Shown piece after piece: positions 1 to 13,212 of a stretch of DNA of 64,000 nucleotides; within the stretch, counting starts at the first letter, position 1; each line of letters begins with the position of its first letter. The notes below the pieces were generated by a model. It saw only the letters and a list, made by a program, of their open reading frames with translations, was not told the DNA's origin and made no database searches. The stretch comes from Lethocerus indicus (lineage: Eukaryota > Arthropoda > Insecta > Hemiptera > Belostomatidae). Made by a program: the position numbers and the translations under genes. The stretch lies in contig JACDQD010000102.1 of the NCBI GenBank assembly GCA_019843655.1, forward strand, positions 4,039,501 to 4,103,500. Direction: 5' to 3'.

Positions 1-3000
1 ATTTGCTTAATTTGCCGATATAATGACAGTAATCCTCAAAAGAAGCACTCTACAAAGTAAACGCACTTACAGTACACGTATTACGCATGCGTTTAATGAA
101 ATATTTGTGAATAACCATGAGGATTTAGAACTCTGAGTTACATAATCGTAGACCCCCCCTCTCAAACTATGGAGGATTCAAATTGGCATAACTTTAGGTG
201 GTGCTGAGCCATCGTTACTGCAAGTATAATTCTATATACGCCACGAGTTGCAATCTAACCGAGTATTGCCGTGATAAATGCTTAGTTATTTCCTCTCGAT
301 TAACTAAAAACAGTGTAGAATTAAATTACAGTAGGGTATAACCACAATTTAATTGGTTTTAATAAAAATAAATTTTTAGATGCGGAAGGACAGTAGTAAA
401 GAATCAGCTCCTGGTTATGCAAACGTTAGTTCACGTACTGTCTTTGATTTCCTAATTGGTTTAGGGATTTTTAAAATGATAATTTTGTCTAGATTCTTTT
501 TATTTGGATGTAATATTCAAAGGATGCAAACAAACATTCGCATTGTCTTGTAATTTAATCTCACTGTAGATTGGTTTAGTTATTGATGTAGAAATTGCAT
601 AATATATTATATAAATTTTCTATTTTCATTTTGATCCGCGCAGTAGCAAAGCTCATTTTCAGTGGATGATTTAATCCACTAAGTTTATACATTTTCCAAT
701 GGCATAGTAATGCGCCGACCCGAGTACTGAGAATAACTAAATACTAAAGTTAGGAATGACTTCAGCCTAGCCAGGTCTCCCGTACAGCATATCATCACGT
801 TTGCTTGCCTCAGTTCAAATTTCGAACGTTTCATTACTGTGACCTTTTCTCACCTCGTGGGCTAGAGTGTAATTTGGTTGTCGGCCATTTTTAAGAAGAT
901 ATTACTGTTCCCCAGTTGGGACAAGCTCGCGGTTTATTCGACTCGGTGTTGTAATAAAGTAACCCCCTTTAACCTTTCTGCTGTGTTTTATATGTATTGC
1001 TTAAAATACAAGGGCTCCAGGCAAAGCGCTCTCCGATTATGCTCTTCCATACTGCAATGTGTTGCAAGAACGCTATGAAAAAAGTATCAATTAAAATCGT
1101 CACTTCTTCAATGGCTGTGGGTCGAACAATGGTGCTTCGGTTCCGCCTCCTCTTTTTTTTTTAATTCCCGGGTGTCGGCGGCCCCTTAACAGGAAAAACA
1201 CACCAACGCGACCCAAATCGAAACGTGCGTATCAATCAAAACTGCAATTACGTAATTAATCGGTTCAACGCAGGAATCAGGACTAGTCGTCGGGCTAGTG
1301 GGTTTTGATTATGTATAATATCGGGGCATGTAGGTTTAGCTGCGCGGTCTTGGAGAGCTCTCCAGCTCTCCCCCAAAGTCGGAAACAATCCGGGCATAAA
1401 TTATACTGAATCTCGCGGGGATTGAATCCGAAATTAAATCTGGGGAATGCGATTTATAAGCTTCGTAGATTTTCCGGACCATGTCGTATGATATATTGCT
1501 CTGGTTTTGTTCATTCGGCGTGTAAATTAAACCGCTCCCGTATCGTTGTAAGGTCACGTTTACCTGTGAATATTACGTTTGCAGTATACAGCGCTGAATT
1601 TTAAAACGGAACATTATCGTGTAGCGGCATTTATTTTATCGTCCGGATGATCATTTATGGCTATTCCAGTGACCGTCGAAAGAGGTATTGCAGGAAAATA
1701 AAAGCTTAGTGAAGCTTACTGGTTAAGCTATATTTATATATTAGTGTCTGTCATTGTTTTGAGCGGTCTATTGCATTAGATTATCGATCTAGAAGCCTTC
1801 GAGGAGAAAGAGGATAACCCCACTTAAAATTTAATGGAGGGGCGAATTCGCTAACGTAGGCCCTCAGGGAGCCATTAGCGCAAGATATGGAAGTTCTTTA
1901 ACTTAAAACAAAATATGCCCGGCTCTAAACGTGGCAACAGATTTTGTATAACTTTTTACGCCCCCATGAGCACTGAAACTTTCCTAGTCTTTTAGGTGGG
2001 CGTCTGTTTTTGCTTCGTAGGCGTCCCAACACAATACTGGGTTTAATTTGCGTTTTAACTCTTTTGGAACTCTGTCAGTAATTTATCCTGCCTTTACAAA
2101 AGTAACTTATAATTAGTATAAATGAAGGCGTTCTTGTTTCTCTGGTAGATTCTGCAGTTTACCTAATCAGGCGATTAGGTATGATAAGAAGGCTTTACTG
2201 AATTCAAATCTTAAAATTGACTGCTCTCATAAACTACCGTGATTCACATCATTCTAGGTGTTATTAATATCGGTCATTTACAAAGGTTTTTTCGAGAGGA
2301 ATATGAGTGGAATATTCTCTGAATTCTTCTGGAATCACATTGGAATTGTCTATGTAAAACTCTCTTTTAGTAAATTCTTGTATGATTCCATAAACGTTCA
2401 TCTCAATTCGATGATGTGTACCTATAAATTTTATTTCGTTTTGTTCGTTCTCCTCTTTTATGTTCATGGTAAACAACTGATGAATATTCAGAGGCTTAGG
2501 TTTTTAAACAAACCTTCAGCAGAAGCAGCGATTGTAAAGGCGTTGGATCTACTGTTATCTATTTCCTCTACTATTCTATTCCTATTTTCTTTTAAGAATT
2601 GCAGTAAGAATTGATTTTTAAATCCATTTATTTAACACTTACAACAGTCGGTTGGGCATTGCCTAAGATCTAAGATGCGCGCTCGAAAATTGATTTTTAA
2701 TCAAGCGTTAGGTCATCGCTATTTTGTTTACACAGTTCAGAATCGCAACACTTTATTTCATTCCTTTAAATTTATCAACACTCGCTTTTTTGGGTCCTTC
2801 GGGCTCTTCGGTTGCCGCCGTTACAATTTTCAGGGTCCTTTGGGGATTAATTGTTGTACGCTTAAGTACTTTAAGGAAATGTTACCGACAGCTTAAATCT
2901 GTCCCAGCTGGACCTCTGCGAATAATGGTTAAGTCGTTTGGTTTTATTATTGGCTGCTAATGTGAGTTTCGTTTGTCGCCCGGCTCGCGTTAATTTCATT

Positions 3001-3846
3001 CTTATTGTGAACGGCGTGAAATCAACTTGTAGCTTCTAGGAGGCGGTGCTGGGCATTGTCCCAGAATCGGGGACTTAACGGTCCGTGGGCGTCTGCTCGG
3101 TGACCGGGAACAATAGACCACTGGCGGTGACACTTAGTCTCTGGTTCCTCGTACTCACCCCTCCATCCGCTCGCCATTTCCATAATTCCGATTAACCCGG
3201 CCGCCACCAACCTGGCGCAATACCAATTCGAAGGATTCCAATTCCCACTGGGGCTCCGATTGGGAAATTGGGGCCCATTTACGGGCGTTGCGACATCTGT
3301 CGCATCTCGTATACCTTCTGGCGATTATAATAACCTTGTACTATTTAGTGAGGCTTCCGTTTGAAAATCCTGCACATTTAACACTAAAGAACATTGCCGC
3401 CCTAGTAATCCTGTTAATCACAACAGTCTGATTAATCTCAATAGTTCGACACATTATATACACTCTATTCTGTTCTGTGGGTGTCAATGTGTGTGTTTCA
3501 TGGGGATTTTCAATTCCACATCTATCTGCATCCAATTAATTTTAACTTGGATGCAACTCATACTCGAAACTTGCATTTCATTGCATTTACACCGAAGTAA
3601 GCCTTAAAAAGGAACTGATCTCATTCATCTTTCCAATTTATAATTCCGACACACCTATACATTGCATAATGCGTTTTCCACTGTTTTTCATTAATTTAAT
3701 GTTGTGTCGTGTTATGTCATAGACTGGCGGTCGTTCAGGTCAAAATCACATAACTTATCCTCAACCGTATTTGCCTCGCTACTGGAAAGGATTGAATGTA
3801 TTTTGTTTCATAATTTGTAAATAATTGAACATTTTTTTTTGTCTAG
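1..3846 (+). other. Presumed intron upstream of the first visible Wdr62 exon
   Basis: Ends in a T-rich tract and TCTAG acceptor. I looked for the missing N-terminal exon (a basic segment ending in phase 0) and found no convincing candidate. Scattered open frames up to 118 codons show no recognisable protein. CpG is not depleted. Confidence 0.6.
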
Positions 3847-3938
3847 GTGAAGTTGGAGCGCGTTCTGGGATTGACCGTTTCCAGCAACTCCGGCCTAGAT
3901 AGTGATCCTAACTCCGAGCTCGTCGCTTACCCAGCAGG
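3847..3938 (+). CDS. Wdr62: Wdr62 exon 1 of those visible (not the initiator exon)
   Basis: The exon opens after a T-rich tract ending TCTAG and closes at donor GTGAGT. It reads [20 protein letters not shown] and ends ELVAYPAG, the conserved start of the first propeller in this family (vertebrate LEKVLGITVS and LVAYPAG). It begins in phase 0 and leaves two bases of a Gly codon. Codons are GC- and CpG-rich, unlike exons 3 onward. Upstream residues must come from at least one more exon. Confidence 0.9.
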
Positions 3939-6900
3939 GTGAGTTATTTTATTTATTATCATTGTAACAGGCTTGTAATTGTCTATCATTGATGGGGGGG
4001 GGGAGGTTTAACAGTACTAATTCATGTCCAATTCAGCTAAGTTAAGTAATACCGTTTCTTATTAAGTTCAAGGTTGAGATGCGAAATAATATACGATTAA
4101 TATCTTTCTGTGTACGAAAATAGTTGTAATTAATTTCTTTTTACCGCACATGTGGATTCCAATTCATTCTTAGAAGAAATTCCGTGCGTTTATTTTAAAG
4201 GAAATACATTCCTAGAATTCATGTGGTGACCGCGTATAGATTTTTGTTGAAAGCCTATTTAATGGGTACGTACCTTCGTCCCACATTGTGCGAAGGAATG
4301 CCAGTGGGAAGTCGTAGCCCCTTCGCCCAAGTAATGTACGAGCACCGTAAGCTGGAGGATTGCAACCGGGCCCCCTTTTATTACATTTCTGTAGCTTCAA
4401 AGGTTTTGTCTTTATGCTGTCTTTCGCATCTAGACTAAACCGGTTTCATAGTGCCTGTCAATAGCATACCGTTACTAATACAGTGAAGAATTGCGTTATT
4501 AGTAACCTTAGCAAAGGGCAAGAGATCAGACAAGGAGGAATACAGAGGAGAAAATATTTGCAGCCCACGCGGATTCCCAGAAATACCTTGAACTGTAACC
4601 GTAACATGTAGATCGCAGTCCCCATTTGACCACAAGGGAAAGTCGAAATCGCGTTGGAGGCCTTCGTTAGCGAGAAATTAATTAATGACTCGGAAACGAA
4701 ATCGATATTTCATTTGCTTCTTACATCTTAAATGGTGCGTAAAATATCACACACAGTATAAACCGTTTACTAACAGTGATAGCAATGTCATCGCGGTTGG
4801 TTCTGTGATCATTTTATCAAGTTAAAATTTAATCATTATGTTGGAATTAACGAGCTCCACTTGCATAATCAGTTGGATACTGAAATAAGGCCATAATTTT
4901 TTATTTTCATTATTCAACTTAATATATTTTTACTAAATTATAAAATTATTCAATAATCGGAAGTCCCCCCGAAAAAAATTAAAAAGAAACGAATCTATTC
5001 CCCCTTCACAACGGCTAGTATGGGGATTCTGGGTTAAATCCAACATTAGTTTGAGGTTAAGAACTGGGAAATAATTCTTGATATCGGTTCGACTGTTTTG
5101 CATAGGATTTCCTGTCCGACCCGCGGTGGGTGGTTGATTGGCCAACCAACAGGTGTATTATCCGAAGGTCATTTTTGGCTTCACCTACAAATGGCCCACA
5201 TGTAATAGATCACATTTCAGGATAACGTGTATTGAATAACAATTTGAACACTGTTATTATTATTACTTACATAATTGTTCCAAGCCCAAACTCTATACAA
5301 ATGAACCGAGAGTTACAAAGGCGTACAATTGAATACACAGTCCCTTGAATGCACATTAGTTGATTTTCTTATATATTGTAATTCAAAACAGCGTAATAAT
5401 TGCTGAAGACTTAAAGAATTAAATTTACACGAACGAAATAATAACTAAACTACGAAGAAAAAATCGTGGTTACAAGTAATCGTGTTTACAAAAATAACGA
5501 TTTTACATTTTCTGAATTAATATCATACTCATGACCTAAACTCATACTTATACTTATGTACGTTCTTACTGGATAATAAAAAACTGAAGCCTAAAACGTT
5601 TTTAGGCTACATAACTGTTCATAACATAATGTTAGTACATAATTGTTTCGGTTTGGAATTAATCTCATTTTTACGAATGAATACAGAATTTTCTGTTTTA
5701 TGGAAAGTTTTTTCAACCGTGCTTCAACTAGTTCAACCCGTTCAAGTTCGTTCCCTACGGATTCGTTTCGGCCATTTATGCTGCTCACCCCCCGCCGTTT
5801 CCAGGTGTAGTTGCCTTCAGCCAAATGTTCTCGAATTCGGTACACTATTTCTATGGGAATTCCTTGTTGGTCCATTTCCGTATTTCGGGATAAAGAACCG
5901 GAGTTTATCGGTAAAGCGGGTACGAGTTGGGTTTTTGTGGTGGAGTGAAAAAACAGGAGAAAGAATAGACTACGTGCTTCGGTAAACACTTTTTTCTGTA
6001 TTGTGTATGGAAATACTTTCAGAATACTTTGGTTATGTTTGATATAAAAGTAGGGTGATACGCTGTAAAGAATATGGCTGCGCCAGGGAACGTTCGTATG
6101 CAGAATTTGTCTGAATATATTTAAGGTGATTACTTGCAATTGCAGTATCGTATTTCGTGGCATCCACGATTCTGCTGAAAGACAAAGTATTTTTATTTTT
6201 AATCTCGCTTAATTCGGAATGGATCTTCATTTGGATTAAGATAACGTTTTGGCGCATTGCATCGTGTTGTGGCATCTTTTATCTTTCAGGGCCAAAGGAA
6301 ATTTGGAAACCGTTAAACTTACTTAACTGACGTGATTACGACGCCAGTTGTCGACTCGTTTTTATGTCGGAGCTTATCATTTTGTTATCTCGCCCGTTGC
6401 CAAACAACAAAATTGCCATATTGCGATCTTGTCAATGCCCATTGTGCTTTCATATATATCTATTAATATTCGATTTTTTTTTCATCGTGACTTATATTTT
6501 AGGGCGCAATGAGATCTTTTATGCCCCCCAACATAATAAGCTCAAAGCCAATAATTCATATTCTTCAGATTAGAGGTAAAATTAACTTAAAATGCCGTGT
6601 CTTATTTAGGATTTGGAGATCGTTTTTTTTTATTCTTATTCAATATTCATTCTTTGGAATATTTCATGAATTCGGGGAACGGTTGCGAGGTATCGCTTAT
6701 GAACCCGGTTGGCGGTGATCTAACGCCGGCATTAAACTGTTTATGTAAATCAGAGCTTAAGTGACTTTAATGACACGGTCCAGAGGCCGAGTCTATTATC
6801 CGCCCGATTATTGTTCTTCGGATATGACGAGTCGGAATTCAGTCAGCACCGGAGTTTAGGATTCGTTTTCGGCTTCGCCTCGATGCACATTTAACGCTAT

Positions 6901-9900
6901 TCGCCCTTCCATTAAAATATTCACTCAAATTTCCGTTTCGAATGGGTAATTTCTAACGACCGAAGCTGTTTACCACATAATGAAATTATGGACCCCCCGG
7001 TGTGCGCAACATTTAAACGACTCAAATTAATGCTCGTAAATTTTAATTTCCGGCAAATGAAGGGACATAAATATATGGCTGTAATTCTGGCCATTCAGAA
7101 GTCCTCCTCTTACAGGTTCTGACCTGAAAGTCAGAGCGCCTCCTAATGGATCGATATAAACTCCCAGACTTATTGCCATTTTATGCAATTTAACTCATTT
7201 TCCCCGAAATTGGGTCACCCTCTGATCGGATTTTACCCCCCAGAGCTCCCCCTAATATGACGGTGGGAAATTGATGCAGGGTTACATTATTATACCACCC
7301 TTCGCTAAACTGCAATCCCCTGAGAAATTTTCAAGTACTCGGCGATAAATCTCTGAATCTAATTTTTTGGCAGATATAACTTCACGCTGATTCACCTGAT
7401 TGACGAACATCCTCAATCCTTTTTACACGTCTATTTAAAACTTAATTTTCTTAATATATCCCCCACTCAGGTGCGATAACCATGAATCGGAATGTGATGT
7501 GTTAATACGAATATAGATCCGGTTCTATTTCAAACTGTTAACTGTATTTCCTTCTGAATGGCTTGCCAAGTAATATAATTTACAATTTTAATTACGATAG
7601 TTGATATCCTATATCTTTATTCACGATAAATACAGTTGGCATGCCGTCAACTGACAGTAGTAACTAAACATCTAAGGAGGTCAGTACGCGTGAGTAATTC
7701 AGGTTTCTCAAATCGGTTAATATTATTATATAGATCACTTTCACTTTTATCGGTTTGACGTCTGACTTTAATTGGGGTATAGACTAATGATATATGGTTT
7801 TTATCGACAGATGTGCCCGTTCAACGCTTAGTTCTTAGTTATAAACGACGATCACATTTTAGCCGGTTATAATCGTTGTTTGCCAGTTCACTAGAGAGGC
7901 ATAAACAGTCCGTCGATTATAATTGCAAATGAAAATCTGGTACTTTTGGCAAGTTGGAGAACTTTTCTCGGGCGCTTTTGTTAGAGCACGTCTTAAAAAT
8001 AGGCGAAGCCCCAAATAGGACACAAGGAAAGTTGGAAGAAGCCGCTCAAGAGAACCCAGTTAATGCAAAAGCGCCGTCAAGGTTTTCCTACTATTTCGTT
8101 TACTCTTCAATTATAATGACCGTGTTCGGTCGACAAATGTCGAAACTACCAGCGGCAGGGTTTTCTGGGCCGGACTCCGATGCTCGATATTTTATGAATT
8201 CTGGTAGAATTAGAACTCGTTGTACCTGGACTCTGTTTCATACAAGGTAGACTGATTTATATTCTTGTGACAGCATTCTCGGCCTAGGCCACAGCCAGCT
8301 TTCACATGCCCACACTAAACACGAGCCAAAGTTGCTCAAAATTGGCTATCGACTCTCTGTGGCTATGTCTCTATTCACGAAGTTTAATATGTGAACTTAA
8401 TAGTTATATTCCTACTTTTATTATATTTTATAATTGCCGATACTATAGAATTTATCTACTGGGAAATATACATTTATTGGTTACATGTAGCATTCGGTAA
8501 CCCCGCTACTAATTTTTCATACTCGTCGCGTATTATATTTACTGCGTACCGAGAAAATACGAAGTTATAAATTCTTGGGATAGCACAGAAATATAATTCT
8601 TTAGTGTGTTCTGCTATAAACTTAGCAGACGTTCTCATTAATAAAAGTTGGGGATATTCCTTCTTATAATGCTAACGTCCAATCCGTCGTTCGTCTCTTT
8701 GAACATGTATATTGTTTAATTGTTCGATCACTGCAGTTCTTGGTCAGTCGCGACGTATTTATTTAGCTCAAAGCCTTTTATCAAGCAAGGCTTCTGTACA
8801 CGTCATACTAAACAACTTTCTCATTTGAAAAAAACAACAAACGAATGCGAAGTACGGCTGGATGTAAACGGTTCATTGACTGTTAGGCAATCGATCGAAT
8901 TATTGAAAAATGCAGGCGCTGGTTACAGCACGGCTAATTACGGCAACGTTTAAATCGGAGACATTCTTATTAAAGACTTTACAGCACCGGCTGAATAAAA
9001 CCCTTCGAGAACAGAAAGACTAGAATGTATGTAAGCGTGAGATTTAGTATTTCGCGTTGTTCGAGTAAAAGAAAAGAAGAAAGTTCGGGTAAAGTTTTGC
9101 CTGTCTGGTTAAGAAAATGTAGTCTCCAAAGTCCTACGATTTCGTTTCAAGAAGTTTCACTCAGCCCTTTCTTAACCCGCTCAATTTCAAACTCATCCCT
9201 TTTTCAACCGTCCGCCCTCCTATTACTCTTGACTGGGGTGTCTCGGTTGTTACAGTATATATTCATTAAGCAGACAATGGATGTAGCAAATTCATGATGG
9301 GGGGCATCATAATTAATTGTTGTCTCCATGGATTTGTATGTATTTTGTGTGATTCCTGCGTCCTGTCAGTATTATCAGGCACTTATGCCGAAATTTATGT
9401 CCCCGTTGATTTGTTTTAGAGGTGCTGATTCTAATTTAGTTAATACATTGTTGATGAATTTGGAGGCTATATTGAAGATGTGTTCTTTGAATGTTGGTTA
9501 CCCTTCTACGCTTCGACTTGTTCTATATCTAATGTAAATTTCGTTCTTTATTCTTTATTCAGCTCATGCTGACAATACTATATGTACTATTTTAAGGTAG
9601 ATAACTTAGTAGCGTTTTGTTTTCATTCGTAGACTGTTTTTCTAGCCCAATGGAAGTCTGGAGTGGGCACTGTTTTTTCCCTCGTTCGTGTTATTCTTAA
9701 TGGCCGTTCTTTCATAATATGTTGAAAATCTCATACTTTATACATCTACGTAACTATAAGGACAAAAGGTTTTTTTACTGAGTTTCTGAACGTCCTGATT
9801 TTTTTCACGGTTGAATTTTTGCGTAGATCGACCTCTAGTGGCCTTGTCTTTCCGCCCGACTGCCTCTTCGCGATGAGCCTACTACATTATTGTCGAGCTA

Positions 9901-12900
9901 GTAAATATATCTTACATCGCCCATTGTTGAACTCTCCTTAGGTCCCGAGGTCGCACTTTTGGCGGACCGCATTCTTAAACGCGTCGGCATTAATTAAACG
10001 CGACCTTATTTGGCCGCGGAGACTTTGCAACTGGAGTAATTTATGATTTTCCCATCTTGAAGCCGAACTTCCCGTCAACGGATGTCGCGTTTTCATTTTA
10101 AGTGTTTTACGGTAAGGACCGTTCAGGTAGCAAATTCTACACTGAATGGGTAGAAAGTTACAACACAATATTTTAAAGCGTAAAATGGTTCCAATTTACG
10201 ACGAACGAGGAGTGAAACGTTACCTCTCGGTTATAATCCGACTATGTGTTAGTTTCATCACAATTCATGGATGTCGGTTTATTCAACTTAATACCGGATT
10301 TAATAAAACTGGATGAATGATAAAAACCTGTAGCCGTTCTGTAAAATGGTCGGCATAAATTTCAGTAATACAGTAATAAGTGTACAATAATTTACATTTC
10401 TATGTATGCTCAGACCTCTGATACACTTACCTGAACAAATGAATGAGCGCGAGTTGTACTCATTGTTCTGAAAGAACAATGCGGCGCGAACAATGTCGAA
10501 AAGTGTAAAATAAATTCTGCAAAAGGGCCCCTTTTGGATCAATACCACCGCGACACTGCAAGACGAAGTAATATAATATTCATATCCGTACTACTGGATT
10601 ACACAATATGTTTGTCTTTTATAAATCAGTTACTCTGAGAGAATTATTTCGTCTTTAATGTTTTCCTTGAAAAACATTGTCGGTTTCGTGTGGAATTGTC
10701 GAATACAAACGAGGGAATGATGGATTTCTTTTGGAAGGTAAGGAACGCGGAGTATACGGACTGGAATAATTATCTTTGCGAACGTGGGGAAGAGAGAAAT
10801 GGCGAACCTCTGTCAAACGTGACATCTTGTCATGATGACTTGTGAAGAAGTAATAATTAATTACAGCATTAATCTCTTCGGGTTTTGGAATCAACAAAGT
10901 AGGCGTCGTTTAAAAAACAAATTACAAAAAATCCTACGTTTGTAATTAATATCGTGGTATGTAAGTGAAATAAAAATTAATTTGATAATCGTTGTATATA
11001 ATAGTTGATGCTGTTAGAAATAAATTTATGTGCTGAAGCAATCTCCCTCAATTAGTACTCCATTGAGAACTAAAAATATAAAAAAATGTTTATAGTTTAC
11101 ATTATGTGGCTTATCTCTTCTAGTTATGTGTAATTAATAAAAGATTCATTAAGCAAAACAAATTAGGGATCTTACGAACCCAATCTGATGGCCTCGCTAG
11201 AGTTATCATTTTTAATTAAATCAGATATAAGTTATACATTCTACTTTACAATGTATTCGAATTTATTTTTCGACTAATAAACGTACAAACCTTTATCAGA
11301 AATTGTTTAACGGAACTGGTTTCGCTAACACATTCATATAATGTCAGTAGCTCCGTGCTCGAAATAATTAATTTTAATTATTGTAACTGAGTTATTATTG
11401 TCTAATAATACTGTGTAACTGTCCATATTATACGTAAAATTACAATTTTCTTTTTACATCGTTACAATTGTTTTTGGCTATAACTGTAAATATTGCACAC
11501 TTTCTATATAAACTGCACTGACCTCTCGAGTTTGAACAATGCGGTAGCTCTTGATTATACTTCACTTTTACAACATGACAAAGCTTATTGTTCGCCACAG
11601 TTTTCCTGCCTCGCTTTTCTTCCTCGCCACTTCATATTCATCAATCCTCTTTTTATACCTTCTCCACTTGTTTCCTTATCTTTCCGAGTCGCTTTATTCT
11701 ATATCGTCTTTCATACTTTCAATTCCTTGATCAATATTCATCAAGTTCCATCAATCTATCAATCTATTCTTTATTAACTAATTGCTGCTGTTACTTATCA
11801 GACAACGAGGATCGTGATACGCACTACTATTATAAATTTAACCCCTTTAATGTAACAACATACCCATGTGGCATTTACCTCAAATCAACATAATGATGAG
11901 GAAACAATTAATCTAGGCATAAAGCTCGATACCCGACCATTACTAATGTAAAGGTTTATTTGCCTGAAAACAAAATATATACGCTCGAAGGCACGGAATT
12001 ATTAAAAATTCAGTCACGACCAACTCGTGTTTCCCGTTTTATACGGCCTCGGTATTCCAAACGAGAGTTAGCCCCTTACTGATGCCCCTTTAAGAATTTA
12101 CGGTCCCGCATAAAAACTAGCAGCGTTTATTCGGGGAAGGCTCCTGCTGCCAATTGGTTCGAATTTATTCGAGAGCACGGACAAATATGGTCTGGAATTG
12201 GTTTTTCGGACCCCTCTAAGCCTGAAAATATTTCGACCTGGGTACCACCCCTTCCACCCTCGAAACGCCTCGCGATTAATATTGGGAGGTGTTATTTCAC
12301 CCGATTTGTGATGTGAGGCAACGCTCCGAATTCAAATATGAAGGATGGAATATTCGAGGGTGTCCCGTCGAATAAACGGCCGAGCAAACACGGCCGCTTC
12401 GACCAATCGCATTTCGTTCTTGGTACACCAGGGAGCGCTCTCGTAAGGGGTTCAAACGTTCCAGCTTTGATGACCCCACTTTATAAAGGGATTAAAATGT
12501 TGTAAACCTGTTACTTTCGTTCCGGTAGTAATCAAATTGATCGAAAATCGTCAAATGTTCACTAAGTAGTTTTTTCATCAACGTACAATAAGAACCATTT
12601 TATAATCTGCAATTCCTGCTGGCTCTTCAGTGCGTAGTCATTAAAAAAATAGTTATTGCTTTACCAGATATATTTATCTTTTTCTGTTTGTATTGTTTAA
12701 TTTTACAACTCGATCGAAAATATAAATATGACCATATCATTTTGATTGTCTACTCGTGAAAATGTTTACCATATACGTCGTATAAATCAGCGGTTTAAAA
12801 CAGGATGAACCCTCCTGTGAATTGTTTTTATTATCCCCCAATGGATACCAATGAATTACATTTCATCCACAGCTCCCCTAGGGACGGGAATGATAAGGGG

Positions 12901-13168
12901 TTCCGGCCTCCATTTATTGCGAACATAGATTACGCGGGAATGAGATTTTATGCTGGGACGTCGATCCGCCAATTTGTTCAGGGAATTTATTTGGATAGTC
13001 TACCGTGAAAAAAAAATCGATTGGCACAGACCAAAGATATATTAATAATTTAGAATATGCCACGTAATCTAATAAATATATGACATACTCCCGGGGGGTT
13101 ATACCTGATAGAGGGCTCCACCCACCAAGTTTTATTTTGTCAAGATCAGATTTTTTATTTATTTATAC

Positions 13169-13212
<44 letters not shown>

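Noticed and set aside
380..553. 57-codon frame after a TTTTTAG as the missing N-terminal exon
   Set aside because: No resemblance to the basic N-terminus expected, no suitable phase-0 donor, and the frame runs to a stop in AT-rich sequence.
2258..2614. 118-codon plus-strand frame upstream of exon 1
   Set aside because: Hydrophobic, Phe/Tyr-rich translation of AT-rich DNA with an overlapping antisense frame; no motif.
9832..9843. CCTCTAGTGGCC as another CTCF site
   Set aside because: A single isolated match to a degenerate motif is expected by chance in 64 kb.
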